Shown: in pieces, positions 51,981 through 60,963 of the stretch | Layout of the letters: each line of letters opens with the position of its first letter | Numbering within the stretch: position 1 is the first letter of the stretch | DNA from: Sulfitobacter alexandrii | GTDB taxonomy: Bacteria > Pseudomonadota > Alphaproteobacteria > Rhodobacterales > Rhodobacteraceae | DNA: 64,000 bases | Assembly (NCBI RefSeq): GCF_001886735.1 | Contig: NZ_CP018080.1 | Coordinates: 141,669-205,668, forward strand | Direction: 5' to 3' | The notes under the pieces: model-generated | Database searches by the model: none | Seen by the model: the letters and a program-made list of their open reading frames with translations, nothing else | Told to the model about the DNA's origin: nothing | Program-made: the position numbers and the translations under genes

Positions 51981-52711
51981 GCTTTTGCCCAATCGCGCAG
52001 CCCTACGATCGTGGGCTCCGGTTCCTGCGGAAGGCTGCTCAACAGAACGCGCGCGGCATCATCACGGCCAAACGCCTCGACCAACATGCGGGGCAGCCGC
52101 ATCTCCGGGTCGGAGTGGCTGTAGAACAGGGCGAACGGCGCGGTGTTCAGCTGGGCTACCAGCGTCGCCAGCTGCGGCAGAACAGTGCTGCGGTAGTCCG
52201 CCTCGCCGGGCCCCATGACCCGCCGCAACAGCAGCAGCCCCCGCCCATTGCTCACCGTTTGCGTGGTCGACAGCACGAATGACACGGAGAGTGTCAGAAC
52301 CACCATGCCGTTTACCGCACACATCACGCCAAGCAAAGCGTAACCCAGGCCCGACGGCTCCGTCTTTCCGCCACCGAGGGTCGATAGCAGATGACCGGCG
52401 TGCGACAGCGCGCCGAGGAAACCTGTATCTGCACCTGACTTCGACAGGATGACGGCGCGGTCGAAACCGTCGAAGATCATTCCCCAGCCGACACCGATCC
52501 CTGCGACCCACCAGAGCGCGACGGCACTCATGACCACCGGACCGACGGCGGCGTGTCGCAAACGCAAGTCCGGAAGCCAACGGAAAACGGCAAAGACCCA
52601 TTTGGCGATCCGGAACGACAGAAAGCGCGACGGTATGCCACCGATCGTCGTAAAGAGAAAATCGGCACACACGTAAACGGTGAGAACGGCCCCAATCAAA
52701 AGCAAAAGCAT
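51953..52711 (-). CDS. Membrane protein, two-helix-channel-like with degenerate selectivity filter
   Basis: A 252-residue protein with an N-terminal helix (1-22), a second around 55-80 and a third around 120-145, then a soluble C-terminal half. The segment between helices two and three, HAGHLLSTLGGGKTEPSGLGYALLGVMCAVNGMVVL, resembles the pore region of two-pore-domain potassium channel-like proteins. Where such channels have TVGYG or TxGxG it reads TLGGG. Ion selectivity is therefore uncertain. It is convergent with the FAD protein (28-bp overlap) and follows the GT2-led genes without obvious coupling. Confidence 0.55.
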   Translation of the reverse strand: MLLLLIGAVLTVYVCADFLFTTIGGIPSRFLSFRIAKWVFAVFRWLPDLRLRHAAVGPVVMSAVALWWVAGIGVGWGMIFDGFDRAVILSKSGADTGFLGALSHAGHLLSTLGGGKTEPSGLGYALLGVMCAVNGMVVLTLSVSFVLSTTQTVSNGRGLLLLRRVMGPGEADYRSTVLPQLATLVAQLNTAPFALFYSHSDPEMRLPRMLVEAFGRDDAARVLLSSLPQEPEPTIVGLRDWAKAYRLSPRSS

Positions 52712-52735
52712 GGTTTCACACTACAGCAAGTGCCG

Positions 52736-53710
52736 TCATTCTGCAGCCGGCAGCAAGAAGACGCTCTGAGCTTTCTCGACCTGCGCCACGCGTGCGGCGC
52801 CCGTGGCCTTGTCCTGAGCCTGGTCGAGCTTGTCGATGACCCTGCGGGTGCTGGCGTAGGGCATGTTTTCCATTTGCGAACATAGTGCGTAATCCGCCTC
52901 GTCGGGTTCACGCAGAATACGGATGCCGGTCCTCGCGTTCTCGATCAACCCCATGAGGCGGAACGCGTAAAGCCAGTGTTCCATGGTTCGATGCCCCCAC
53001 TTGGAAGCGAACAGCTCCGCATTGCGGACAACCGAGCCGACTTGGTGGATCGGGGGCATGCAATGCGCGTGGTACTGGTGAAACACCTTCGCGCCCTTGA
53101 TCCAGAAAATCGGGATACCCCGTTCGTCCAATGTCCGCCCAAAGTCGGTATCTTCCCCGCCGTACCCGACGTAGCGTTCGTCGAACCCGCCGGACGCGGT
53201 CCAGCTGTTGCGGTCTATCGCGAAGTTGAGCGACCAGAAACACCGGTAGTCCTCACATCTCGAGATGCCGTCGGCGGGAGGCCCCTGCCGGTCCGAATGA
53301 CGCACCGCCAGTTGTTCGAACTTGGCATAGTCCAGCCCGTGAGCCGTTGCGCCACCCGGCAGATAGCCCACCTCGCCCATGAAAAGCCCCGCGCGACAGG
53401 CGGACTTCGAGAGGTAGTCGGAGACAAGATCGGGATGAGGGATGCAATCGACATCGACAAAGACCAAGAGGTCGCCCGACGCAGCCGCTGCGACGGCATT
53501 CCGCGCTGCGGCAAGCGGCAATTCAGGTCCGGTGACGAAAATCTGCCTCACCGGGAAATCCGTTTCGGGAAGGCCCTCGTAGGCTTCGTCTTGCATCACC
53601 CCGATGATCAGCTCATCCGGACGGACGGTTTGAGCCTGGAACCCGGCGACCACGTTTCGCAGATGCCCGGCGCGACCGGCGGCGATGGTCAAGGCAGAGA
53701 TACGGGTCAT
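52736..53710 (-). CDS. Glycosyltransferase family 2
   Basis: A 324-residue GT-A enzyme. It starts RISALTIAAGRAGHLRNVVAGF, has the metal/donor motif LLVFVDVDCIPHPDLV near residue 85 (DxD as DVD), and a C-terminal galactosyltransferase-like segment GGFDERYVGYGGEDTDFGRTL near 180 that is diagnostic of the Glyco_transf_7C type. Start ATG 53710 overlaps the stop of the preceding glycosyltransferase gene (ATGA). It probably adds a second sugar to the same product. Confidence 0.87.
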   Translation of the reverse strand: MTRISALTIAAGRAGHLRNVVAGFQAQTVRPDELIIGVMQDEAYEGLPETDFPVRQIFVTGPELPLAAARNAVAAAASGDLLVFVDVDCIPHPDLVSDYLSKSACRAGLFMGEVGYLPGGATAHGLDYAKFEQLAVRHSDRQGPPADGISRCEDYRCFWSLNFAIDRNSWTASGGFDERYVGYGGEDTDFGRTLDERGIPIFWIKGAKVFHQYHAHCMPPIHQVGSVVRNAELFASKWGHRTMEHWLYAFRLMGLIENARTGIRILREPDEADYALCSQMENMPYASTRRVIDKLDQAQDKATGAARVAQVEKAQSVFLLPAAE

Positions 53711-54852
53711 GCGAAAATTCCTTCGTGCTGATGTGTCAATGAAAGCGGGGATGCGATCAACGACTGGAGCCAACGGGCGGCTTCGATGGCGGCGTCATCG
53801 TTGATGAGTGCGGACTGCGCGCCCGGTCGATGCCGGTCGCGGGCTTCGGCCACGGCGCTTCGCCAGTTCCCTGCGCTGGACGGCATGTGGTCGAGGTGCA
53901 AAGCGACCCTTGCCCGGGCAAGCGCCCGCGCCTTTTCGACCTGTTCGTCGAAATAGCGCCACTCGGGAACGACGATCCAGGGGCGGTCGGCGGCCATCAC
54001 CTCGGCGCAGGTGGTATTCCCGGTCGACGACACGACAAGATCGGCCGCCGCGATGTGGTCCGATATGGTGTCGATCCAACCCTTGTGAAAAAGGTTGCTG
54101 CCCTCGGTCCCGTGCCAGTCGACCTGCATTGCGCCGACGGTGATCCACGTCCAGTCCGGAAGTGCCCGGGCTGCAACGCCAAACGGCGCGCTCGACCAGC
54201 CGCTTCCACCACCACCCGACAGAACAAGGGCGACCTTCTGATGAGCGTCGAGCCCAAGCCGCGCGCGCGCCTCGTCCTTCGACGGAGCCTTCGTCCGAAG
54301 CCCAAGACCACCGGCGAAATGCGTCTTTCCCAGCATCGTCTCCGTCCAGTCCGGCTGGGCAAGCTGAGCCGCAAACGGGGCCAGAAGCCCGACCGCGCCG
54401 TCATATGCCGCACGGTGGCCCGGGTCGCGTCGATCTCCGTGTTGCAGGATCTTGATGTGAGGGACCGAGCAGATGCGGCAAAGCTGCGCGACCTCGGCGC
54501 TGACATCGCAGATCATCACGGAAGGATCGGCAGTATCGAACCACGCGGCGATCGTGGCCATCGCACGACGTATCCCCGGCCAGCCAAGGGGCGCGCAATG
54601 CAGCGTATCGGGCGTCGCAACCCTATCAAGCCCCGCGCGCTCCTGCCCCGAACGCTCGAAGAGAGACGGAATTTCCACCACGCTGGTGTTGTCACGCATC
54701 GCGGGAAAAATGTCGTCGCGGGCGCAGAAGATGACGACCTCCTGCTCGGTCGGAAGAGCGTTCACGAGGCTCGCACACCGCTCCGCGTGCCCCCGTCCCT
54801 GATGGTGCACGAAATACCCGATGGGCCGTGGGGCGCAGGGAAAGTCACGCAC
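53707..54852 (-). CDS. MurG/UGT-like GT-B glycosyltransferase
   Basis: A 381-residue GT-B-fold protein. The N-terminal acceptor domain opens with GYFVHHQGRGHAERCASLVNAL, a pattern of MurG-like enzymes (HHxGxGH). The C-terminal domain has ALVLSGGGGSGWS near 220, and then HIAAADLVVSSTGNTTCAEVMAADRPWIVVPEWRYFDEQ near 270, the nucleotide-sugar binding region. It uses GTG 54852 and overlaps the end of the upstream glycosyltransferase-HAD gene by 8 bp. The acceptor is unknown. Confidence 0.8.
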   Translation of the reverse strand: MRDFPCAPRPIGYFVHHQGRGHAERCASLVNALPTEQEVVIFCARDDIFPAMRDNTSVVEIPSLFERSGQERAGLDRVATPDTLHCAPLGWPGIRRAMATIAAWFDTADPSVMICDVSAEVAQLCRICSVPHIKILQHGDRRDPGHRAAYDGAVGLLAPFAAQLAQPDWTETMLGKTHFAGGLGLRTKAPSKDEARARLGLDAHQKVALVLSGGGGSGWSSAPFGVAARALPDWTWITVGAMQVDWHGTEGSNLFHKGWIDTISDHIAAADLVVSSTGNTTCAEVMAADRPWIVVPEWRYFDEQVEKARALARARVALHLDHMPSSAGNWRSAVAEARDRHRPGAQSALINDDAAIEAARWLQSLIASPLSLTHQHEGIFA

Positions 54853-56871
54853 GCCGCACCGCCGGTCGTTCGGTCGACCCGTAGATCACCGCAAGCCCGT
54901 CGAGAACGCCGGCTGCATACCTGTGGCGGCTTTGGAAAGCCTTGCCCCGCAACAGATCGGCGATGCCATCCCGTGCATTCGCAGGCAGAATGGCGGCCTC
55001 ACAGGCCGACAACATGTCCAGATCGTTGGCGCTGTCACCGGCAGCGATGCAATCGGCCAGCGTCAGATCACGCCTCGTCGCTTCGAACGTGATGGCGGCC
55101 GCCTTGCCGGCATGCGCAGGAAGAACATCGATGAAATGTCCATGCGAATGGACGACGCGCGCTGACAGCCCGTGGTCGGCTAGAACCCGGCTGACGCTCC
55201 GGCTGTCCGCCGCGCTGCCGAAATAGCTCAGTTTCCAGCGGCGTTGGTCGTGCATCGCCTGAGATGTCAGCCCAAGGCCCGCGATGGCTCCGGCAATATC
55301 CTCCCGGCGCCAACCCTCGGAAATACGGTCGGCGTAGTCGCGGCACAGGCGATAGTCGCCCCAGCCGTCGCACCGCCAGATCTCGCTTCCGACAGACGTC
55401 GCAAGAATATCCGGACATGGCAAATCCCACGCTGCAATCACACGCCGCGCCTCGGATATTGACCTGCCTGTGGCGACCAGAAAGCAGGTGTCTTTTCGTC
55501 TGGCAGACCATTTCGCAAACGCCGCCGCGGACTGACGGTCGCCGGTCAGCGTGCCGTCCACATCGCAGGCAAGGATGCGCGATACCTTCCGGGGTGACTT
55601 CGTTCCCTGTTGCGCAATTCCCCGATAGACGCAGACGCTCTCGCTTGCCCACTGCTTCCACTGGTAAAGTTTGCACGCCTTGGCACGCGCATCGGCGCAG
55701 CGTCGTTCCCGCTCCGGGTCATTCAGCGACTCCAGCAGACGCCGAGCAAGGTCAGCTGGATTCGCAGGATCAATCAAAGCCCCGTAACCGATGTCTCCAA
55801 TGATCGACGACGGTCCGCCACTTCGTGTCGCCACGACCGGCACGCCGGCCTGTGCGGCTTCGACAACCGTCAGTCCGAACGGTTCGTGCCACGCAGGGTT
55901 TCCGAACACGCCGTCAATCGCGGCCAGATCGTAGAGAGACCTCACGTCAGCCGCGGTGTGCCGCTTCGGCAGCGCGACGCTGCCCCACAGATCATACTGA
56001 TCGATCAGCCCCATCAGTTCTTGGTGAACGGCCACCTGCTCGTCCGGACCATCGCGAAGGGATTTTCTCAATCCGGCAAGAATTACGAGGTTGGCGGTGT
56101 CGCGAAGCCTGGCGCTCTCGCCGAAAGCGCGCACCAGCGCCGCGAGGTTCTTCTTTTTCACCGGGCGCGCGACGGCGAGGACGATCGGCTTGTGCAATTC
56201 TCGCAGGAAAGGGGCAATCAGGCTTCGTCCCTTGTCCGGGCCCTGAGGCGGTGTGAGCGCGACACCCGGCGAAATCCGATGGATCCGACCGGCCGCATCA
56301 GGCTCATAGGCCATGAGCTGCCGTTCCGCTTCATCGCGGCATGACACGACGATCCCGTGCGCCGTGCGGATTGCCGCCAGTTCGTTGGAAACGCGCTGCG
56401 ATGCAGGGTCGTTATCCGATTTCTCCAACGCCAGTGAATGCGGTGTATATATCCACGGTATCGCGAATTTCTCGAATGCCGCCCGGGCGATTGTCGCCGC
56501 GTCCGAGAAATGCGCGTGAATGACATCCGGGCGATAGCCAAGCCCATCGACCATCTCGCAAAACGCTTCGGTGATTGCCGGGATTTCAGCGTTCAGAGCA
56601 TCTTTGGCGAGGTAGACGTCATTCGTGGTTCTCAGCCGCATGATCCGCAGTTTGGGGCAAACCTCTTCAACGGCTTTTTCATAGGCCGGACCGAGTTCGG
56701 GATCCGCGAAACCGCGTGTCACGATGTCAACGCCCGTGACCTCATCCAGCTTCGCCTGTGCCATCGCTGCTCCCAGAACATAGGCGATGTGACCGCCCGT
56801 ATCCTCGGTCAGCCCGAAATCGACAGGAGGCGCTTTGAGGCACCCCCCAGCGCGATGTGGAGGATCCGCAT
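54845..56871 (-). CDS. Sucrose-phosphate-synthase-like glycosyltransferase fused to HAD phosphatase, apparent frameshift near the start
   Basis: About 675 residues if corrected. The GT-B part runs to about 440 with LTEDTGGHIAYVLGAAMAQ, DVIHAHFSDAATIARA and EPFGLTVVEAAQAGVPVVATRSGGPSSI. The HAD part has ILACDVDGTLTGDRQSAAA near 455 and IAAGDSANDLDML near 620, so synthase and phosphatase sit in one chain. The family N-terminus MRILHIALGG starts at ATG 56871 behind an AGGGACAG ribosome site, but the run of six G at 56843-56848 puts it out of frame with CLKAPPVDFG onwards; one more G would restore it. As given, the ATG frame ends after 20 codons. It could be a sequencing error, a real mutation, or a slippage switch. 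Confidence 0.8.
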
Positions 56872-57013
56872 TTTCTGTCCCTTTGACGATTGCAGTCTTG
56901 GAAGCCGGATGCATCTCCGACACAGAGGGAACACCTGCTGCCCGCACTTGTTCCAGAATTTATTATACTAATGCGGTGTTGATTTTCCTGCCGCACGCCA
57001 CAGGACTTCCCGT

Positions 57014-57784
57014 ATGAGACGATACCTCTTTATCGGTGGCCTTCATCGGTCCGGCACCAGCCTCTTGGCGCGGCTCGTCGGAAATCATCCTGATATCTCT
57101 TCGATTTCTGGCTCACCGGCGCCCGAGAACGAGGGGTGCTATCTGCAAGGGGCGATCCCTCACACGGCCTTGCACGGTCGACCGATGCATTTTGCGACCG
57201 ACCCGGATCAGCATCACATCGAAGGATGTTGCCACGACACATTGCACGTTCGTGAGCGGATCGAGGCTGATTGGGGCCAGTGGTTCGACCCATCCAGACC
57301 CTGGCGCGTCGAAAAATCGCCCGTCAACCTGACACGGATGAGACTGTACCAGCAACTTTTTCCAATGTCGCAGTTCCTCGTCATCACGCGGCACCCGGAA
57401 ATTGTCGCGGCAGCGGTGGCGAAATGGGTGGACGGCACACCAACGGCACTGACAGATCACTGGATCGCGGCCCACGGGCAGATGTGTGGCGACCTGCCCT
57501 ATTTCCATGCCATCTGTGTCATCCGGTACGAGGACTTGTGCCGTGATCCAACGCGCACGATTGCAGGTATTCACCAGTTCATGGGCCTTGAACCGACACC
57601 AGACAGCGATACTGCCGGGATCCGAGCCGGCAACGCGGATTACGCACACCCGTCCGGGCTGAGTGACGCGGTGAACTGCTGGGGATACGGACCGGGCGGC
57701 CAGGTGAAACCCTGGTCTCCGATTGTCCGCCACCCCCTCAGATCGATACGGGAACAAGTGGTGCACACCCTGTCCGGTCGTTAG
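57014..57784 (+). CDS. Sulfotransferase family protein
   Basis: A 256-residue PAPS-dependent sulfotransferase. The 5'-phosphosulfate loop is IGGLHRSGTSLLARLVG near residue 7, and the 3'-phosphate strand and helix are FLVITRHPEIVAAAVAKW near 120 (Arg in TRHP). VIRYEDLCRDPTRTIAGIHQFMGLEP near 175 is the usual C-terminal pattern. It is divergent from the glycosyltransferase-HAD gene. Together with the four nearby glycosyltransferases this suggests a sulfated glycan or glycoside product. Confidence 0.88.
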   Translation: MRRYLFIGGLHRSGTSLLARLVGNHPDISSISGSPAPENEGCYLQGAIPHTALHGRPMHFATDPDQHHIEGCCHDTLHVRERIEADWGQWFDPSRPWRVEKSPVNLTRMRLYQQLFPMSQFLVITRHPEIVAAAVAKWVDGTPTALTDHWIAAHGQMCGDLPYFHAICVIRYEDLCRDPTRTIAGIHQFMGLEPTPDSDTAGIRAGNADYAHPSGLSDAVNCWGYGPGGQVKPWSPIVRHPLRSIREQVVHTLSGR

Positions 57785-57829
57785 TCGTCAAGCGGGGGGG
57801 GACGCATGTCAATGCGCAGCCATCCGTCC

Positions 57830-58570
57830 TCAGGTGAGCTTGAGCGGCCCTTGGCCATAAAGGTAAGCCGGGTCGAACGCACCCAGTTCCTTCAGCGCCA
57901 TCTTGTCGAGAACCGTCACCTGACCGCGCGAGATATCGACCACACCGGTCTCACGCAGTTTCTTGACGACCCGGTTCATGTGGATGCTGGTCGTGCCGCA
58001 GGCGTCCGCAAGTTCCTGCTGGGTCAGCGGCAGCGAGAAACCGTTCTCCCCCGCCAGGTCGACGAAATCCAGTCGCTGCCAGAGTTCCGCAACCAGATGG
58101 GCCAGGCGACCGTCGGCGCTCAGGCGTTCCAGCTTCATGATCCACTCCCGGTGCATCGCGGCATCCAGAAGTGTCGAATACCAAAGCATCCGTGCGAGGG
58201 TCGGTTCCGTTTCCAATACCTGCTGAATGCGATCATGCGTCGCAAAGCCGATCTGCACAGAACCGATCGATACCACATCGTGATCGAGACGCTTCAAGGC
58301 AAAGCCGTGCAAATCCACGAAATCACCCGGCACGTGCAACGCAACGATGTGCCGTTTACCGTCCTCGTGGATCACGCGGGCCACTGTGCCTTCGATCAGG
58401 ATCGTGCTCTGATCGACGACGTCGCCGCGGTTCAGGATCGTATGCGGCGCGGTGAACCGCTCAACCTTCTCGACCAGACCTTCCAGCAGACCTTTCTCGC
58501 GCTCCGAAAGAGCATCTCTCGACCGGCCCTGCAAGAACCGCCGGGTATGGGGGAAGGCTTCGTCTGTCAT
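57830..58570 (-). CDS. Crp/Fnr family transcriptional regulator
   Basis: A 246-residue regulator. The N-terminal cyclic-nucleotide-like barrel includes ILIEGTVARVIHEDGKRHIVALHVPGDFVDLHG around residues 60-90. The C-terminal helix-turn-helix is LTQQELADACGTTSIHMNRVVKKLRETG near 185. It has no N-terminal cysteine cluster, so it is not an Fe-S Fnr. ATG 58570 with an upstream GGACAGG is preferred over a GTG 12 codons earlier, which would add a poorly conserved tail. Stress or nutrient signals are typical for this Fe-S-free group. It is divergent from the metal-chelate transporter genes. Confidence 0.86.
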   Translation of the reverse strand: MTDEAFPHTRRFLQGRSRDALSEREKGLLEGLVEKVERFTAPHTILNRGDVVDQSTILIEGTVARVIHEDGKRHIVALHVPGDFVDLHGFALKRLDHDVVSIGSVQIGFATHDRIQQVLETEPTLARMLWYSTLLDAAMHREWIMKLERLSADGRLAHLVAELWQRLDFVDLAGENGFSLPLTQQELADACGTTSIHMNRVVKKLRETGVVDISRGQVTVLDKMALKELGAFDPAYLYGQGPLKLT

Positions 58571-58616
58571 CACTTCCTGTCCTTGCCCCACCTGGGCGCT
58601 GCTCACAGTTCGTCCA

Positions 58617-58630
58617 CTAACATATGTTAG
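58617..58630. promoter_or_regulatory. Perfect 14-bp palindrome upstream of the Crp/Fnr gene
   Basis: CTAACATATGTTAG, 46 bp before ATG 58570. It does not have the TTG-N8-CAA core of Crp/Fnr sites, so it may serve another regulator. The regulator that binds is not known. Confidence 0.35.
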
Positions 58631-58819
58631 GTTCCGGTGCCATGCGCTTGGCTGTCTCCATGGTCACAACCGCTTCAGCAAAGGCATGTTCCTCGACTCG
58701 CGGCTACGGACCAGACCGTGGCGCGGCCTGATGGACCTCCAGAACGCCCGATTTCACCAACCAGTCCGACTGATGCCACAGTCCCCCCACTAGCTGCTTG
58801 TCGGTGGGTGAGCGCTGTC

Positions 58820-58833
58820 TTGCCCTACGGCAA
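58820..58833. promoter_or_regulatory. Crp/Fnr-like dyad upstream of the metal-chelate ABC operon
   Basis: TTGCC-N4-GGCAA, which has the 14-bp TTG-N8-CAA layout of Crp/Fnr boxes, 85 bp before the binding protein start. The adjacent Crp/Fnr protein is the obvious candidate binder. The central bases differ from the Fnr box. Confidence 0.35.
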
Positions 58834-58918
58834 AATTTCCTGACTAAAATACATTGATAATGCTTTCGGGCGGCGCTATGGGGTTTCCGACAAATATACT
58901 CAACAATGGGACCGCTCA

Positions 58919-59929
58919 ATGTCGCACAAACTGATCATGGCGATTGCAATCGCGGCTTCAACGAGCCTCGGCTCCGCGGCACAGGCACAAACAGACTATC
59001 CCCTGACAATCGAGAACTGCGGGCAATCCGTCACCTTCGACGCACCGCCGCAGAACGCCGTCGCGCTTGGCCAGAACAGTGCCGAGATCATGCTGATGCT
59101 GGGGCTCGAGGACCGCATGGCGGCGACGGCCTTCTGGCCGAACACCGTGCTGCCCGAACTGGCCGAGGCGAATGCCGAGGTAGAGCTTCTGTCGGTGGAG
59201 TTCCCCTCGCTGGAATCGGTGCTGGCGGTGCAGCCTGACTTCGTCGCGGCGATGCTGGTCACGCTCATGGGCCCCGACAGCAAGGTCGCCAAGCGCGAGG
59301 ATTTCGAGAGCCTCGGCATTCCCACCTACCTGTCGCCGAGCGCCTGTTCCGTGACGGAGGTCTCAACCGACATCTACGGCGCCCGCTCCGAGCTCTGGAC
59401 CATGGATCAGCTCTACAAGGAGATCTCGGATCTGGCGCGGATCTTCGATGTCACGGATCGCGGCGAGACGGTCATCGCGGATCTGAAGGCGCGGGAGGCC
59501 GCCCTGCGCGGGCGGTTCGAGGACCGCGATGACCTGACTTTCCTGTTCTGGTTCTCCAGCCCGTCGTCCGAAGATGACGCCTACCTCGCAGGCGGCAACG
59601 GCCCGTCGACCTATATCGCGGAGCTTCTGGGCGGCTCGAACGCGGTCAAGGCCGCATCCGAATGGCCGACCTTGGGCTGGGAAGGCATCATGGCGACCGA
59701 CCCCACCGTGATCGTCGCGGCACAGGTGGACCGCAAGCGCTGGAGCCTCGACGAGGCCGAGAACAAGATCGCCTTTCTCAAATCCGACCCCATCGTCAGC
59801 CAGATGGAGGCCGTGCAAAAAGGCCGCATTGTCGTGATGCCCGGTGCTGCGACCAATGCCAGCATCCAGACGCTCTACGGGGCCGAGGAGGTCGCCAAGC
59901 AGCTTGAGGCGCTCGATCTCGCGGAATGA
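58919..59929 (+). CDS. Fe-siderophore/B12-type ABC transporter substrate-binding protein
   Basis: A 336-residue type III periplasmic binding protein. The signal peptide is MSHKLIMAIAIAASTSLGSAAQA. The fold starts NAVALGQNSAEIMLMLGLEDRMAATAFW, has LESVLAVQPDFVAAML near 105, a long connecting helix near 160-200, and LLGGSNAVKAASEWPTLGWEGIMATDPTVIVAAQ near 240. Three cysteines are present. Such proteins bind iron chelates, haem or cobalamin. It is followed with ATGA overlap by permease and ATPase genes; no TonB receptor is nearby to name the ligand. Confidence 0.85.
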   Translation: MSHKLIMAIAIAASTSLGSAAQAQTDYPLTIENCGQSVTFDAPPQNAVALGQNSAEIMLMLGLEDRMAATAFWPNTVLPELAEANAEVELLSVEFPSLESVLAVQPDFVAAMLVTLMGPDSKVAKREDFESLGIPTYLSPSACSVTEVSTDIYGARSELWTMDQLYKEISDLARIFDVTDRGETVIADLKAREAALRGRFEDRDDLTFLFWFSSPSSEDDAYLAGGNGPSTYIAELLGGSNAVKAASEWPTLGWEGIMATDPTVIVAAQVDRKRWSLDEAENKIAFLKSDPIVSQMEAVQKGRIVVMPGAATNASIQTLYGAEEVAKQLEALDLAE

Positions 59930-60963
59930 GCGCAGGCGTCGTGGATCACGGAACGATGCGGCTCGCCCTGCTGACGCTGGTCTCGGCCACGGTGCTGGCC
60001 GTCGCCATCGCTGTCGCGACCGCGATCGGGGACTATACGATCGGGCTCGGCACAGTGTCCCTGGCCATCACCAACGGGCTTGGCCTGAGCGACGCCGACC
60101 TTCCGCCCATCGAGGAAAGCGTGGTCTGGGACCTGCGGCTCAGCCGTGCGCTCGTCGCGGCACTCGCCGGGGCGGGGCTCGCGCTTTGTGGCGCGATCCT
60201 CCAGGCGCTGCTGCGCAACCCGCTCGCTGAACCCTTTGTGCTGGGAATCTCGGCCGGCGCCTCGACCGGCGCGGTCTGTGTGATCGTCCTCGGCATCGGC
60301 GCGGGCAGCCTCACGTTATCGGCCGGGGCTTTCGCCGGGGCCTTCGCGGCCTTCGGCGTGGTGGCGGTCCTGTCGAACGGCGCGACGAGCGGGCCGAACC
60401 ACACGATCCTGGCGGGCGTTGCCGCCTCGCAGCTTTTCAACGCGCTGACCTCATACATCGTGACCACCTCCGGGAACGCCGAACAGGCGCGCAACGTCAT
60501 GTTCTGGCTCCTTGGCAGCTTCGGCGGCGTGCGCTGGCCTGACTTCCAGCTTCTGCTGGTGATCGTGCCGCTTGGGCTGGCGCTCTGCATCTACATGGCC
60601 CGCGCCCTCGACGCCTTCACCTTCGGCGACGAGGACGCTGCAGCACTCGGCGTGCCTGTGGGGAGAATCCGCCTCGCCCTCTTCGCGGTGACGGCGGTGA
60701 TGACGGCGACAATCGTCAGCATGGTCGGCGCCATTGGCTTCGTGGGTCTCGTCGTGCCCCATGCCGCCCGCTTCGTCGTGGGGCCGATGCACATGCGCCT
60801 CCTGCCCGCATGCGCGATCATCGGGGCGATTTTCATGGTGACCGCGGACATCGTGTCACGGGTGATCGTGGCGCAGCAGACCGTTCCCATCGGTGTCGTG
60901 ACCGCCCTTGTCGGCGTGCCCTTCTTCGCGATCATCCTCTACCGCGCGAGGCCACAGGCATGA
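59926..60963 (+). CDS. FecCD family ABC transporter permease
   Basis: A 345-residue permease with about ten hydrophobic segments. The FecCD signature LRLSRALVAALAGAGLALCGAILQALLRNPLAEPFVLGISAGAS occupies residues about 65-110. GAIGFVGLVVPHAARFVVGPMHMRLLP near 260 contains the coupling region to the ATPase. Single-permease systems of this kind work as homodimers, like BtuC. Both ends overlap neighbours by four bases. Confidence 0.9.
   Translation: MSAGVVDHGTMRLALLTLVSATVLAVAIAVATAIGDYTIGLGTVSLAITNGLGLSDADLPPIEESVVWDLRLSRALVAALAGAGLALCGAILQALLRNPLAEPFVLGISAGASTGAVCVIVLGIGAGSLTLSAGAFAGAFAAFGVVAVLSNGATSGPNHTILAGVAASQLFNALTSYIVTTSGNAEQARNVMFWLLGSFGGVRWPDFQLLLVIVPLGLALCIYMARALDAFTFGDEDAAALGVPVGRIRLALFAVTAVMTATIVSMVGAIGFVGLVVPHAARFVVGPMHMRLLPACAIIGAIFMVTADIVSRVIVAQQTVPIGVVTALVGVPFFAIILYRARPQA

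Larger units (their letters stand above)
58571..58918. other. Divergent intergenic region between the Crp/Fnr and metal-chelate ABC genes
   Basis: About 350 bp with no supported gene. It contains two small dyads, at 58617-58630 and 58820-58833, described separately, and an AT-rich stretch at 58838-58862 that may hold the promoter of the binding protein gene. Confidence 0.5.

Noticed and set aside
54845..56947. A start further upstream giving a 700-residue glycosyltransferase-HAD protein
   Set aside because: The extra residues replace the family start MRILHIALGG with an unrelated sequence; a one-base frameshift explains the data better.
57785..57829. Terminator between the sulfotransferase and Crp/Fnr genes
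   Set aside because: Only a 5-bp stem (CGCAT-N4-ATGCG) and a G-run are present, too weak to call.
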